64,000 bases of DNA from Candidatus Zixiibacteriota bacterium (GTDB taxonomy: Bacteria > Zixibacteria > MSB-5A5 > GN15 > JAAZOE01). Positions 7,983 to 17,018 of this stretch are shown here, one piece after another. The first letter of the stretch is position 1; every line of letters starts with the position of its first letter. Both the position numbers and the translations under genes were made by a program. The stretch spans positions 1-64,000 of the forward strand of contig JAGLON010000058.1 in assembly GCA_023138975.1 (NCBI GenBank), written 5' to 3'. The notes under the pieces were generated by a model. That model was not told the origin of the DNA. It saw nothing but the letters and a program-made list of their open reading frames with translations, and did no database searches.

Positions 7983-9424
7983 GACTGCACCCCCACTTCA
8001 ATATTTAAGAATCGGGTTGTTGACGCTCCTTCTCCTGTTCTCGCGTTCTGCCCCGGCTGTCCTTTGCCGCAGTTAGGCGTTCCCTGAATGACAAATTGTG
8101 ATTTGTCTCCAATGGCGTCGCAGTTATTCCAGAATTGTGTAGTGCATCCCGAGAAGGTCGGATTTTTGACCGCATCGGCAAGTTTACCATTTTTGATTTC
8201 CCAGCCGATTTCACATCCGAATTGGAAATTTTTGCGTAAGTCGTCGATTGACCATGATGTCGGCCCGTCCATATAGATGCCGTCTTCAACTTCGCCAATA
8301 ATATCTGCAAATGATTTATCGCCCGGTTCCAGGATTGTGTTAGACATTCGCACGATAGGGATATTCTTCCAACCTTCTGCGCGAAGATTCCCGGTTGAGA
8401 CGTGATTAACTCGCCCGGCTGTATCCCGCGAGGATAGATAGTCTGTTAGAATACCGTTTTTTATCAGCGGAATCTTCTTACTTTTAACTCCCTCATCATC
8501 CCATCCAAAAGAACCTAAGGCTCCATCAGCTGAGGCATCGACTGAGACGTTGACTATGTCCGCGCCATATTGCAGGTGGTTAAGATTATCCGGTGTGGCG
8601 AATGAGATACCCGAGAAATTCCGTTCCATGCCAAAAACCCGGTCAAGTTCCAAAGCATGACCGATAGACTCATGGATGACCAGCGAAGTAATATTACCGG
8701 CCAACACCAGAGTTGCATTTTTTTGAGGACATGCGGTGGCGGTCGTTAATTGTTTTATCTCGTCGGCCAATTGGGGAATATGTTTTTTGAAATCGAGCTC
8801 ATCCAACAGTTCATAACCCTTCAATTCATATTGGCCTGCCGCCTTAGGGTAACTTCGCTCATAATTTTCCCGGCGTGATTTTGAAATTCCCATTGAGATG
8901 CCGGAACCGGATTGAATGAGAACCTGGTGCTGTTCACTACCCTCGGATGAATAGAAAAACTTTTCGAGTTTACGAAATGACACAAAGCAGCTTCGCGAAT
9001 TGATATCAGCATGGCTAGCCATGGCCTCGTCGATACCAGTCAGGAAAGCGATTTTTTCTGTAAGCGGTACGGTAAAGGGATCTTTCTTGTACCGTGATAT
9101 AAACTCACCGGATTCGACTGGAGAAGGAGTTAATTCTATTGGACGTTGTGAGACTTTTGCCGAGGCTTTTGCAATGGCCGCCGCCCGGACCGTTAGTTTA
9201 TCTATCGTTATAGCAGGATCATCAGTTGAGGCAAAACCCCAAGCGCCGTTGATTAGCAAACGTACTGCCCACCCGGCTGAAAGAGAGCTCTCAATCGGAT
9301 CCGGATCTCCATCGGAATATGACAACTTTTCATCGGTAATAATCTCGTATCGAATATCGCAATAGCTGGCCTTGTGCATCGATGCCGCGACTAAACCGTC
9401 CATAGCTATTTTTTGAATGTCCAT
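7979..9424 (-). CDS. tldD: TldD, zinc-bearing subunit of the TldD/TldE protease
   Basis: The family's zinc motif is visible as H251-E-S-I-G-H256. A Cys near residue 452 in P-N-C-G-K-G matches the third zinc ligand of E. coli TldD. The length of 481 aa is normal. The ATG at 9424 has an AAGGGGTG site upstream and a promoter-like pair at 9465-9493. The protein is cytosolic. It leads a tightly overlapping run tldD-pmbA-Tat protein-prmC. Confidence 0.93.
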   Translation of the reverse strand: MDIQKIAMDGLVAASMHKASYCDIRYEIITDEKLSYSDGDPDPIESSLSAGWAVRLLINGAWGFASTDDPAITIDKLTVRAAAIAKASAKVSQRPIELTPSPVESGEFISRYKKDPFTVPLTEKIAFLTGIDEAMASHADINSRSCFVSFRKLEKFFYSSEGSEQHQVLIQSGSGISMGISKSRRENYERSYPKAAGQYELKGYELLDELDFKKHIPQLADEIKQLTTATACPQKNATLVLAGNITSLVIHESIGHALELDRVFGMERNFSGISFATPDNLNHLQYGADIVNVSVDASADGALGSFGWDDEGVKSKKIPLIKNGILTDYLSSRDTAGRVNHVSTGNLRAEGWKNIPIVRMSNTILEPGDKSFADIIGEVEDGIYMDGPTSWSIDDLRKNFQFGCEIGWEIKNGKLADAVKNPTFSGCTTQFWNNCDAIGDKSQFVIQGTPNCGKGQPGQNARTGEGASTTRFLNIEVGVQS

Positions 9425-9464
9425 TTATCACCCCTTATGCGGAAAATCCTTTTAGGTAATACGT

Positions 9465-9493
9465 AATGTACACATTTTTACTGAGTGAGTCAA
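9465..9493 (-). promoter_or_regulatory. Probable sigma-70-type promoter for tldD-pmbA-prmC
   Basis: On the minus strand a TTGACT box (9488-9493) is followed after exactly 17 bases by TACATT (9465-9470), about 40 bp before the tldD ATG. The pgsA promoter at 54854-54882 uses the same TACATT -10 hexamer. Confidence 0.5.
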
Positions 9494-9590
9494 AAATAGT
9501 TGACAATGAATTTTGTTATTGCTCTAATTACCGGTCGAGCCAGACAATCTCGGACTAGGTCAAACTACAAGGGGCATAACGTGTGTCTAA

Positions 9591-10664
9591 TCAGTCCATT
9601 CCGGCGGCGGCAAGCTGATTTTCCTGCTCACGCTGACCAATTGCGTCTATTAGTTCCTTGATATCTCCTTCGAGAATCACCTGGAGTTTATACAGAGTCA
9701 GATTGATGCGATGATCTGTAACACGGCCCTGTGGGAAATTATATGTTCTTATTTTCGCGGAACGGTCGCCGGAGCCAATCATTGATTTTCTTTCAGCCGC
9801 AATTTTACTCTGCTGCTCGTGAATGGCCTGATCCAGAAGCCGGGCGCGAAGGACTTTCATAGCTTTGGTTTTGTTTTTTAACTGCGATTTCTCATCCTGG
9901 CAGGTAACGACCAATCCGGTCGGTAAATGCGTGAGGCGTACGGCTGAGTCAGTAGTATTTACAGACTGCCCGCCGGGGCCGGAAGAGCGGTACACGTCAA
10001 CCTTGAGTTCGTTCTCCTTGATCTCAAGTTCGACCTCCTCGGCTTCGGGAAGAACCGCTACCGATGCCGCCGAAGTGTGAATCCGCCCCGAACTTTCGGT
10101 AGATGGAACCCGCTGAACTCGATGAACGCCAGACTCAAATTTCAGTCGGGAATATGCGCCTTCACCTGCAATACTAAAAATAATTTCCTTCAAGCCGCCA
10201 ATGCCGGTTGGGTTGGTTGACAGTGTTTCGACTTTCCAGCCCTGATTCTCGGCAAAATGTTTATACATACGATACAGGTCGGCCGCGAATAAGGCCGCCT
10301 CATCACCGCCGGTTCCGGCTCGAATTTCCACAACAACGTCTTTGGCATCGTTGGGATCCCGGGGGAGAAGCAGTACTTTTAGTTTGCTTTCAAGCTTCTC
10401 CTGACGCGGTTCGTTTTCGCTGAGTTCCATCTGAGCCATCTCGACTAAGTCGGCATCCTCGTTGGCGGAAATTATTTCCCGTGCCTCAATGGTATCAGTC
10501 AAAACCTTGCGGTATTCATCTCCGACTTTTTTTACTTCTTCAAGCTGGCGGTGTTCACGCCCGAGTACTTTTAATTTATCTTGATTCTTAAGTACTTCCG
10601 GTTTAGATAATTCAGTTGAGAGATTGTCGTAGCGCTCATCTATTTTATCAAGCAAATCTATCAT
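9591..10664 (-). CDS. prfA: Peptide chain release factor 1
   Basis: RF1 reads UAA and UAG and triggers peptide release. The G-G-Q motif lies at 231-233 within [11 protein letters not shown]. The codon-reading P-x-T tripeptide (V-P-S-T-E, about 187-189) identifies RF1 rather than RF2. The length of 357 aa is normal. It follows DUF1385 by 94 bp in the conserved order rpmE-DUF1385-prfA. The Gln of GGQ is the expected substrate of PrmC, encoded downstream. Confidence 0.97.
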   Translation of the reverse strand: MIDLLDKIDERYDNLSTELSKPEVLKNQDKLKVLGREHRQLEEVKKVGDEYRKVLTDTIEAREIISANEDADLVEMAQMELSENEPRQEKLESKLKVLLLPRDPNDAKDVVVEIRAGTGGDEAALFAADLYRMYKHFAENQGWKVETLSTNPTGIGGLKEIIFSIAGEGAYSRLKFESGVHRVQRVPSTESSGRIHTSAASVAVLPEAEEVELEIKENELKVDVYRSSGPGGQSVNTTDSAVRLTHLPTGLVVTCQDEKSQLKNKTKAMKVLRARLLDQAIHEQQSKIAAERKSMIGSGDRSAKIRTYNFPQGRVTDHRINLTLYKLQVILEGDIKELIDAIGQREQENQLAAAGMD

Positions 10665-10758
10665 TATTCCCTCTGTTGGTAAAACGCAAATATAGGCTTC
10701 TACCTGAAATTGGGCAAGCCTAATAAATATGTTGTGAATATGTCAGTTTTGAAGATGG

Positions 10759-11733
10759 CTAAGTTGCCGGTATGCGTTTAACGGATAACTCTGATTTTTC
10801 GGTAATATTCATAACCGTCTCTAATGCGACAATAGCGACCTCAATTTGGTCATGACTGGGCTCTTTGGTGGTTATACTCTGAAGCCACAATCCCGGAGCT
10901 ATGAGAAATTGAGTGATTTTTGAATCCCTCGTTCGGCCGGAGAGCTTCAGCAACTCATACGAGATACCGGCTACAAGTGGCAACAGGGAAAAGTGAATTC
11001 CGAAGCGAACAAACAAGCCCGGAGCAACACCGTTGACGACGGTGTAGATTGAATCTGAAATGGAATAAATGAGAATAGCGAAAAGAGCGACAATGAGGAT
11101 AAAACTGGTTCCGCAGCGAGGATGCCGCCGGGGATATCCCGCGACCGCATCGGGTGTCATTTTGGATCCGGATTCAAAAGCAAATATAGATTTGTGTTCG
11201 GCTCCGTGATAGGCAAATACTCGCCTGAAGTCACTGATAAATGAAATTCCCCACACATAGGCAAGAAAGAGCAAGACACGGATACAACCGGCGACCAGAT
11301 TAAATGACAGAGCGTCTTTTTCAATTCCGATTAAGGTCGAGAGTGCTAGCGGGAGGAAAAAGAAAATGGTTATTCCGAGACCCAACGCAAATACGACCGT
11401 CCCGGCCAAAAGTAGCGCATTGGATTTCTTCTTTTCTTTTTCTTTATAAACGGTGCCGTTTTTGGCGGCTTCTTCTTTTTCAATTTCGGCCACGGCTACG
11501 TCAGCGGAAAAGTTCAATGATTTTATTCCGATAACAAGCATCTCAATAAAAGAGACCGCTCCACGAAGGACCGGAATACCCAGAAATTTGAATCGCTTGG
11601 TAAGTGAGATAAACGTGTCGGTTTTTACTTTTATTTCACCGGATGGAACTCTGACAGCAGTTGCAATACGATCGTCCGACCGCATCATCACTCCCTCTAT
11701 CACTGCTTGTCCACCTACTGCGAGGTCAGGCAT
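10759..11733 (-). CDS. DUF1385 (YqhQ-like) membrane protein
   Basis: The opening A-V-G-G-Q-A-V-I-E-G-V-M-M-R and the internal H-G-A-E-H-K-S-I and H-P-R-C-G-T-S-F are hallmarks of DUF1385. Several hydrophobic segments (about 110-140, 148-175, 210-230 and later) place it in the inner membrane. Function is unknown. In many bacteria it sits between rpmE and prfA, as here. I prefer ATG 11733, with GGGAG nine bases upstream, over the in-frame TTG four codons earlier, which overlaps that ribosome-binding site. Confidence 0.9.
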   Translation of the reverse strand: MPDLAVGGQAVIEGVMMRSDDRIATAVRVPSGEIKVKTDTFISLTKRFKFLGIPVLRGAVSFIEMLVIGIKSLNFSADVAVAEIEKEEAAKNGTVYKEKEKKKSNALLLAGTVVFALGLGITIFFFLPLALSTLIGIEKDALSFNLVAGCIRVLLFLAYVWGISFISDFRRVFAYHGAEHKSIFAFESGSKMTPDAVAGYPRRHPRCGTSFILIVALFAILIYSISDSIYTVVNGVAPGLFVRFGIHFSLLPLVAGISYELLKLSGRTRDSKITQFLIAPGLWLQSITTKEPSHDQIEVAIVALETVMNITEKSELSVKRIPAT

Positions 11734-11830
11734 GCTGTCTCCCAAAGGTCTGTGTTAATGAACGTTGCCTAAATTCGTACTTATTACATTTCTATAGTTG
11801 TACGAAAGTAATCCGGAAAATGGATAGAAA

Positions 11831-12043
11831 CTATTTATCTTTATTATCCAATTTGTATTTTCTCCGAAAACGTTCTACACGACCAGCGGTATCAACCAGT
11901 TTCTGTTTTCCAGTAAAAAACGGATGACAACTGGAACAGATCTCAATTTTGATATCTTTAAGAGTTGACCGGGTCTCTATAACACTACCGCAGGCGCAGG
12001 TAATCGTTGTAGGCTTATACTTGGGGTGAATTTTTGCTTTCAT
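11831..12043 (-). CDS. rpmE: 50S ribosomal protein L31, zinc-binding form
   Basis: The 70-aa protein has the L31 pattern M-K-x-x-I-H-P-K-Y and two Cys pairs (C-A-C-G and C-S-S-C) typical of the zinc-containing C+ form. H-P-F-F-T-G-K-Q and the R-V-E-R-F-R-R-K-Y tail are conserved. It heads the rpmE-DUF1385-prfA group, with a promoter-like pair upstream at 12105-12132. Confidence 0.96.
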   Translation of the reverse strand: MKAKIHPKYKPTTITCACGSVIETRSTLKDIKIEICSSCHPFFTGKQKLVDTAGRVERFRRKYKLDNKDK

Positions 12044-12104
12044 CTATCTACCTTTGTTTTTCTAACTTCAATGCCAATAACATGTTTCCTGAAAACAGTC
12101 GATT

Positions 12105-12132
12105 AATATAACTATTTTCGACGAAAAGACAA
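12105..12132 (-). promoter_or_regulatory. Probable promoter for rpmE
   Basis: On the minus strand TTGTCT (12127-12132) and TATATT (12105-12110) are separated by 16 bases and lie about 60 bp before the rpmE start. The match is moderate. Confidence 0.4.
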
Positions 12133-12293
12133 GCCCTTTCACGGTTCATTTTGACTATAGCCTTGTAATCGACACATTGTTCCCAAATTCTTAGTTGACT
12201 TTAAGCTTCTAATCCGCAATAAGTTAGATGTGGAATGCCGATTGTGATAGAGAAATCTTCTGTTTTTAGCTATAATTAATATGGAGAAATTTA

Positions 12294-12638
12294 ATGCTGA
12301 CTAATAAATCACGATATTTTAAGCGAATTAGAAACTGGAGTCTTAAACAAGTGGATACTGCCGAGGAGTTCCCTTGGCAGCATATTGTGTTTAAAGTAAA
12401 GGGTAAATTATTCGCCATTTGCAATACTGAAAAACCGCTTAGAATTACCCTGAAACCGCAAAAAGATAATGTTGACGCCTATTTATATCATCCCGATATA
12501 GCAATTGCCAGTCATGTCGGACGATTTGGCTGGATTACTATTACCATTCAAAATAAAGATACGGCCGATTTAGGTTTTGCCCTGGTCAAAGAAAGTTATG
12601 GCGTGATATCCTCTAAACATCGCAAGAAAAAGAAATAA
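12294..12638 (+). CDS. MmcQ/YjbR-family small protein
   Basis: The 114-aa protein has the YjbR (DUF419) pattern. F-K-V-K-G-K-L-F-A-I is followed by a short basic Pro/Leu segment (R-I-T-L-K-P), an H-V-G-R-F-G-W-I-T-I core and an ending near a Tyr. The family adopts a double-wing DNA-binding-like fold, but its cellular role is not established. The C-terminus is a short Lys/Arg cluster. GGAG about 8 bases upstream supports the ATG, and a TATAAT at 12271-12276 may be its -10 box. It is a single gene with no close partner. Confidence 0.75.
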   Translation: MLTNKSRYFKRIRNWSLKQVDTAEEFPWQHIVFKVKGKLFAICNTEKPLRITLKPQKDNVDAYLYHPDIAIASHVGRFGWITITIQNKDTADLGFALVKESYGVISSKHRKKKK

Positions 12639-12847
12639 CAAAACAATAATTCTTCTAAGTAACGCTCATTAGTCGCAATCAAAAAACCGCTTGTATGATT
12701 TTTATGGCAGGATATATTAAGAGTAATCGCATTCGAGAAGCAATGGGAAATTCTCGCCTCAAGATGCGATGATTTCTCTCATTCACCGCAATTCAGATTA
12801 GCATTGTTCACTTTACCTTTTGCAGGATAATTCTATAGGAGGGAAAA

Positions 12848-13630
12848 ATGGCACAAAGATTCATTATCTCACTGTTCATTTGTCTGATACTATTCTCATT
12901 CGCCGGTGATTTATACGCCCGCGCGGTCGCTCGCTGGATAGGACCTTTTGCTGCGGCATCCGCTCATACCCGTGTATTTGGCGTTCCGTTTTGTGATTCT
13001 ACGGTCGTGTATCCGTTTCACACGCCTAACTTGCCAATTCAGGCTTTCTGCCAGAGCGTTCGGGATCCGTGGTGGCATGGTGGAGCCTTTGCGTACGCGA
13101 TTTGTGATACTTTAATGGACGGTCGCAAATATGCCTCAGCCTGGGCTTATGCCTGGGGACAGCATGCCTGGGCCGGAAAATCTATCGAAGATACGACCCG
13201 CTGTTCGACGGCCGTCTATTCTACGATTATCGGGGGGATTCTTGATATCGACTTTTATGGGGCGGTTTCGTCAACTGACTCAAAACAAATGGCTATATTA
13301 ACCTTGAGTGTGACATCACGAGGGGATACTCTGTTTAATGGAAGAGCTGAGTTCAACGGGGATTCGCTTGAGGTCAATGCTGATGGCGGATTTATTAATG
13401 ATGATTTTGTTCAGAACGGCAGCATCTATGAAATAGACCGGTCGTTTACCGGGATTGATGTTTCTATCTATCATCCCGATTCGGTACAAATTGAGGCAAC
13501 GGCCGATACCAGATCTTATATGCCGGTTTCCTCTACAACACCATACGGGTTGATAATCCTGATTGCCTTGATAACGATATCGGCAGGGTATCTACTATTT
13601 CGAAGGAGAAAGTATATTTGCTATAAGTAA
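12848..13630 (+). CDS. Secreted protein of unknown function with IPTL/PEP-CTERM-like C-terminal anchor
   Basis: An N-terminal signal peptide (about 1-25) precedes a Cys-containing exported domain that I do not recognise. The last 30 residues read T-P-Y-G-L-I-I-L followed by a hydrophobic helix and R-R-R-K. This is the tripartite layout of IPTL-CTERM and PEP-CTERM sorting tails, which are processed by exosortase-type enzymes. TPYG is not the standard motif and no exosortase is encoded in this window, so sorting is inferred. An AGGAGGG site stands just before the ATG. It is a single gene. Confidence 0.7.
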   Translation: MAQRFIISLFICLILFSFAGDLYARAVARWIGPFAAASAHTRVFGVPFCDSTVVYPFHTPNLPIQAFCQSVRDPWWHGGAFAYAICDTLMDGRKYASAWAYAWGQHAWAGKSIEDTTRCSTAVYSTIIGGILDIDFYGAVSSTDSKQMAILTLSVTSRGDTLFNGRAEFNGDSLEVNADGGFINDDFVQNGSIYEIDRSFTGIDVSIYHPDSVQIEATADTRSYMPVSSTTPYGLIILIALITISAGYLLFRRRKYICYK

Positions 13631-13714
13631 CTGTGTGTTCACACTGACAAATCAATTCAATACGAGAGGGAGATGTAATAATCTCTCTCTCAATAATATA
13701 AATAACAATGATGC

Positions 13715-13743
13715 TTGACAAAACCTATAGATAATTATATAAT
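13715..13743 (+). promoter_or_regulatory. Perfect-consensus sigma-70-type promoter for the gingipain-like gene
   Basis: TTGACA at 13715-13720 and TATAAT at 13738-13743 are separated by exactly 17 bases, about 85 bp upstream of the 13829 start. It is the only full-consensus promoter I see in the window, and it lies in a very A+T-rich stretch. Confidence 0.8.
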
Positions 13744-13828
13744 ATAATTAATAATGAAAACGATAATTACTTCTCAATTCTTGAGGATTTTCATAATTTC
13801 TTAAATTTAATCAATGGAGGGATGTGCA

Positions 13829-16800
13829 ATGCGAGGAATAATTGGATTCTTGAGTGCATTACTGGCTGTATTTTGCTTAAATACGGCATTAGTTGCTGAC
13901 TCAGACAAGGATATATCTGATGGTGAGCTGTTAGGAAACTCAAAGGGGGCACATTCTGAAATGTTTGATCAATCTTCACACGAAGAATGTATGAAAGGAT
14001 GCATGACTGTCAAAGAATGGCAGGCGAAAGTCAAAACTGTCCAACCGGTCAAATGCGAGCTAAAGTTTGGACAGAGGTCATATAATGCTTACAAGACTGA
14101 TCGATTGTATTGCATTATCGTAAACGATTCTTTGTACGATGATATTGATTCAATGCTTACGCAGTATGTCGATGATGTGGCCGGTGAGGATTTTATTGAT
14201 ACTATTGAGGTTTACACCTGGTCGGGGGGAACTCCTGACAGCCTACGCGCTTTTCTGCAGGATAAGTATGAAAACGATGGTTTGGTGGGTACACTTTTTA
14301 TTGGAGATCTACCTATAGCAACATTTTTTCAAGACAATATTATGGAACCATATTTTCTCACTGATGAACTGTACTTTGAGATGGATGCTGTGTGGGCGGA
14401 CACTAATAATGATGGAATATATGATTCATTGTTTTGCGATTCTCTTGAAGGTTATAAGCAGGATATTTGGTTCGGCCGACTAACTGCTTCTCCTCTTGTT
14501 TATACTGGAGAAACAGAAGACGCATTGGTGAATAAGTACTTCAGTAAGAATCACGACTATAGACTTGGTGAATTGAATATAGAACATCGTTCTCTATTTT
14601 ATGGTTATTGTGATCTGTCGACAGAGGGTATTGCTGAATATCGTACGATTCTTAGGCCTGCTTATAAAAAGCAAACATGGATTTGTGATTCCTCTGTTGT
14701 TTGTGGAAATCACTATCAAAGTATATTATCGCAAGGATATGAATTTGTAGAAGTGCATTCACATGGTTCATATACTGGGCATTCCTTTTATGGAGAAGGT
14801 ACTCAATTTATTATAGCTGACTTAGTTGATAGTACTGATATGAAGGCTCATTTAATATATAGTGGCAGCTGTTCATCGGGGAGATATACAGAAGAAGATT
14901 ATCTCGCTGGTTGGTATATATTCGCCCATGATTATGGTTTGAATTGTATTGCCAAAACAAATACTACTGCTGGTGGTACCAGTCGTGCATTTCATGAATC
15001 TATTGGTAACGGTACGTCCATCGGAGTTACTATTTTAAATATTGCACGATCTGGAACTGTATTACAGAAGCCAGAAAAACCATCTATTCATATCCTTTTT
15101 GGTGATCCAACTCTTCGCTATGTGTTTTGTGATGTTGCGGATGGTGATACTGATAGCGATCAGGTCGCTGACGATTGCGACAATTGCCCCGATTCCGCCA
15201 ATACAAATCAGACTGACACAGATAATGATTATTGGGGTAACGCCTGTGACACCTGTACCGATACTGACGATGATGGATACGGTAATCCGGGATATGCAAA
15301 CAATACTTGTCCGGACGATAATTGCCCTGATGTAGCCAATGCCGATCAGACGGATGCTGATGGTGATGGAATTGGTGATGCCTGCGATACCTGTACCGAT
15401 ACTGACGGCGATGGATACGGGAATCCCGGCTATGCCGCCAACACATGTGCCTTAGATAATTGTCCGGATGTCTATAATGACGGACAGGAAGATTCTGATT
15501 CCGATAGTGTTGGCAATGTGTGTGACAATTGTCCTACAGTAAGTAATTCCAATCAGTATAACCATGACGGTGACAGTCTGGCAACCGCTTGTGATAACTG
15601 TCCTTATACGTATAACCAGAACCAGACCGATACCGATAGCGATGACGTTGGTGATAGTTGTGATTGCTATTTGGCAACCGATTCAACCTGGTATAAAATC
15701 TATAACTTCAGCTCAAACGATGCTCTCTTTTCGTTGGAAGAATCATATTCCGGTGACTTATTTGCCGCGGGACAAATCGGTGACTCGAATACTGCTATGT
15801 TTGCAATTGATTTTAATTCCTGCGGTCAAATCATCTGGTATGACACTCTATCAGGGTTTAACGCATATAATAAAGCAAACTTTTGTCATCAAACTCGAGA
15901 TAGCAGTAAGATAATTGTTGGATCTCACATTGGCCCTAATTACGTTCAACAATTTGCGACGATTAAAACTGACTCAAATAATGATATATCTTGGGAGGCT
16001 ATTATTTCGGCTCAATGGGGTCGTGAAGGTTTTTCAGCATGTAGTGACTTAAATAACGGTTCTGTAACAGTTGGCCATTGGAAAGAAACAGAATTGAATG
16101 GACAGGGTTTAGTGGTTACCCGAGTTGCAGATTCAACGGGGTCAAAGAGTGCTTATTCATTCGGATCGCAGGGTGATATTTTATATGACATCATTCTAAC
16201 CGCCGATAGCCACTATATTGCGGTTGGGTCAAAACTCGTAAACGGTCAATACACAGCCTGGATTCTCAAACTTGATACGGAGATTGAATTGGTATGGGAG
16301 GCTACCCCCGGTATTGACACTGCTTACAATGTTGCAATCTATGGCGTTACCGAATCTCCATTTGGGGGTTATGTAATAACCGGAACTCGAACAGATGCGT
16401 CAGATAACAACGATATCATTACCATGTTCATTGATGCCGATAGTACTCTATCGAATACTGTTACATTTGGCAGTTCAGGAGCTGATGATGTATGCAAAGC
16501 TATTCAAACAACATCAGATAGTTGTTTTGTTATAGCAGGTTTTACAAACTATGAAACACCGTCCTCTACTGATGATTACAACTCGTGGGTTATAAAACTT
16601 GACTCATTGGGTGAAAGCTTGACTCAATGGAAGGATAGCCTGTCTGGGAATGAAAAAATATATGATATCGCTGTAATTACCAATGAGCTATTTGTTGTCG
16701 CCGGTGAATCTGACAGTAATTTCTACCTGAACAAGTTTATATTCCCAGAAGATTCTTCATCTTGTTGTGATGTTGCGGGTGATGCCAATAATGACGGTTC

Positions 16801-16975
16801 TGTTTCTTTAGGTGATGTCATTTATATTAATAACTATGTTTATTACGGTGGCTCTGCACCGCCATGTATGCAGGAAGGCGACGCTAACGCAGATGGAAGT
16901 GTTAATACTGGTGATTCTACTTTCTTGATAAATTACATCATGAGGGGAGGGCCTGCACCTACTTGCGGTCCATAG
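13829..16975 (+). CDS. Secreted gingipain-like (C25/clan CD) cysteine peptidase with TSP3 repeats, propeller-like region and C-terminal dockerin
   Basis: The ATG at 13829 has GGAGGG at 13816-13821 and opens a signal peptide of about 22 residues. The N-terminal 430 residues resemble peptidase C25. The putative catalytic His lies in V-H-S-H312-G and the Cys in S-G-S-C348-S-S-G. About 180 residues of Asp-rich thrombospondin type 3 calcium-binding repeats with regular Cys follow (D-N-C-P-D and D-G-D-G-I-G-D-A-C-D types). A repeat region with a beta-propeller look comes next. The protein ends in two EF-hand-like dockerin repeats (G-D-A-N-N-D-G-S-V and G-D-A-N-A-D-G-S-V-N). No cohesin is in the window. 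It is a likely extracellular or surface calcium-stabilised protease. ATG 13814 is the alternative start. Confidence 0.8.
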   Translation: MRGIIGFLSALLAVFCLNTALVADSDKDISDGELLGNSKGAHSEMFDQSSHEECMKGCMTVKEWQAKVKTVQPVKCELKFGQRSYNAYKTDRLYCIIVNDSLYDDIDSMLTQYVDDVAGEDFIDTIEVYTWSGGTPDSLRAFLQDKYENDGLVGTLFIGDLPIATFFQDNIMEPYFLTDELYFEMDAVWADTNNDGIYDSLFCDSLEGYKQDIWFGRLTASPLVYTGETEDALVNKYFSKNHDYRLGELNIEHRSLFYGYCDLSTEGIAEYRTILRPAYKKQTWICDSSVVCGNHYQSILSQGYEFVEVHSHGSYTGHSFYGEGTQFIIADLVDSTDMKAHLIYSGSCSSGRYTEEDYLAGWYIFAHDYGLNCIAKTNTTAGGTSRAFHESIGNGTSIGVTILNIARSGTVLQKPEKPSIHILFGDPTLRYVFCDVADGDTDSDQVADDCDNCPDSANTNQTDTDNDYWGNACDTCTDTDDDGYGNPGYANNTCPDDNCPDVANADQTDADGDGIGDACDTCTDTDGDGYGNPGYAANTCALDNCPDVYNDGQEDSDSDSVGNVCDNCPTVSNSNQYNHDGDSLATACDNCPYTYNQNQTDTDSDDVGDSCDCYLATDSTWYKIYNFSSNDALFSLEESYSGDLFAAGQIGDSNTAMFAIDFNSCGQIIWYDTLSGFNAYNKANFCHQTRDSSKIIVGSHIGPNYVQQFATIKTDSNNDISWEAIISAQWGREGFSACSDLNNGSVTVGHWKETELNGQGLVVTRVADSTGSKSAYSFGSQGDILYDIILTADSHYIAVGSKLVNGQYTAWILKLDTEIELVWEATPGIDTAYNVAIYGVTESPFGGYVITGTRTDASDNNDIITMFIDADSTLSNTVTFGSSGADDVCKAIQTTSDSCFVIAGFTNYETPSSTDDYNSWVIKLDSLGESLTQWKDSLSGNEKIYDIAVITNELFVVAGESDSNFYLNKFIFPEDSSSCCDVAGDANNDGSVSLGDVIYINNYVYYGGSAPPCMQEGDANADGSVNTGDSTFLINYIMRGGPAPTCGP

Positions 16976-16985
16976 ATTTGCATAA

Positions 16986-17018
16986 TAAAAGGGGGTCTGT
17001 TTCAGGACTCCCTTTTTA
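16986..17018. terminator. Bidirectional terminator between the gingipain-like gene and murQ
   Basis: AAAAGGGGGTC pairs with GACTCCCTTTT around a short loop, with A and T runs on both sides. It lies just after the plus-strand stop and directly at the murQ stop, so it can serve both convergent genes. Confidence 0.8.

Noticed and set aside
15084-15446. Antisense ORF rich in His, Arg and Tyr
   Set aside because: It is the reverse of the repetitive TSP3 coding region and an expected composition shadow.
15121-15665. CRISPR-like or tandem DNA repeat
   Set aside because: The repeated DNA codes in frame for TSP3 protein repeats of varying length, with no constant spacer.
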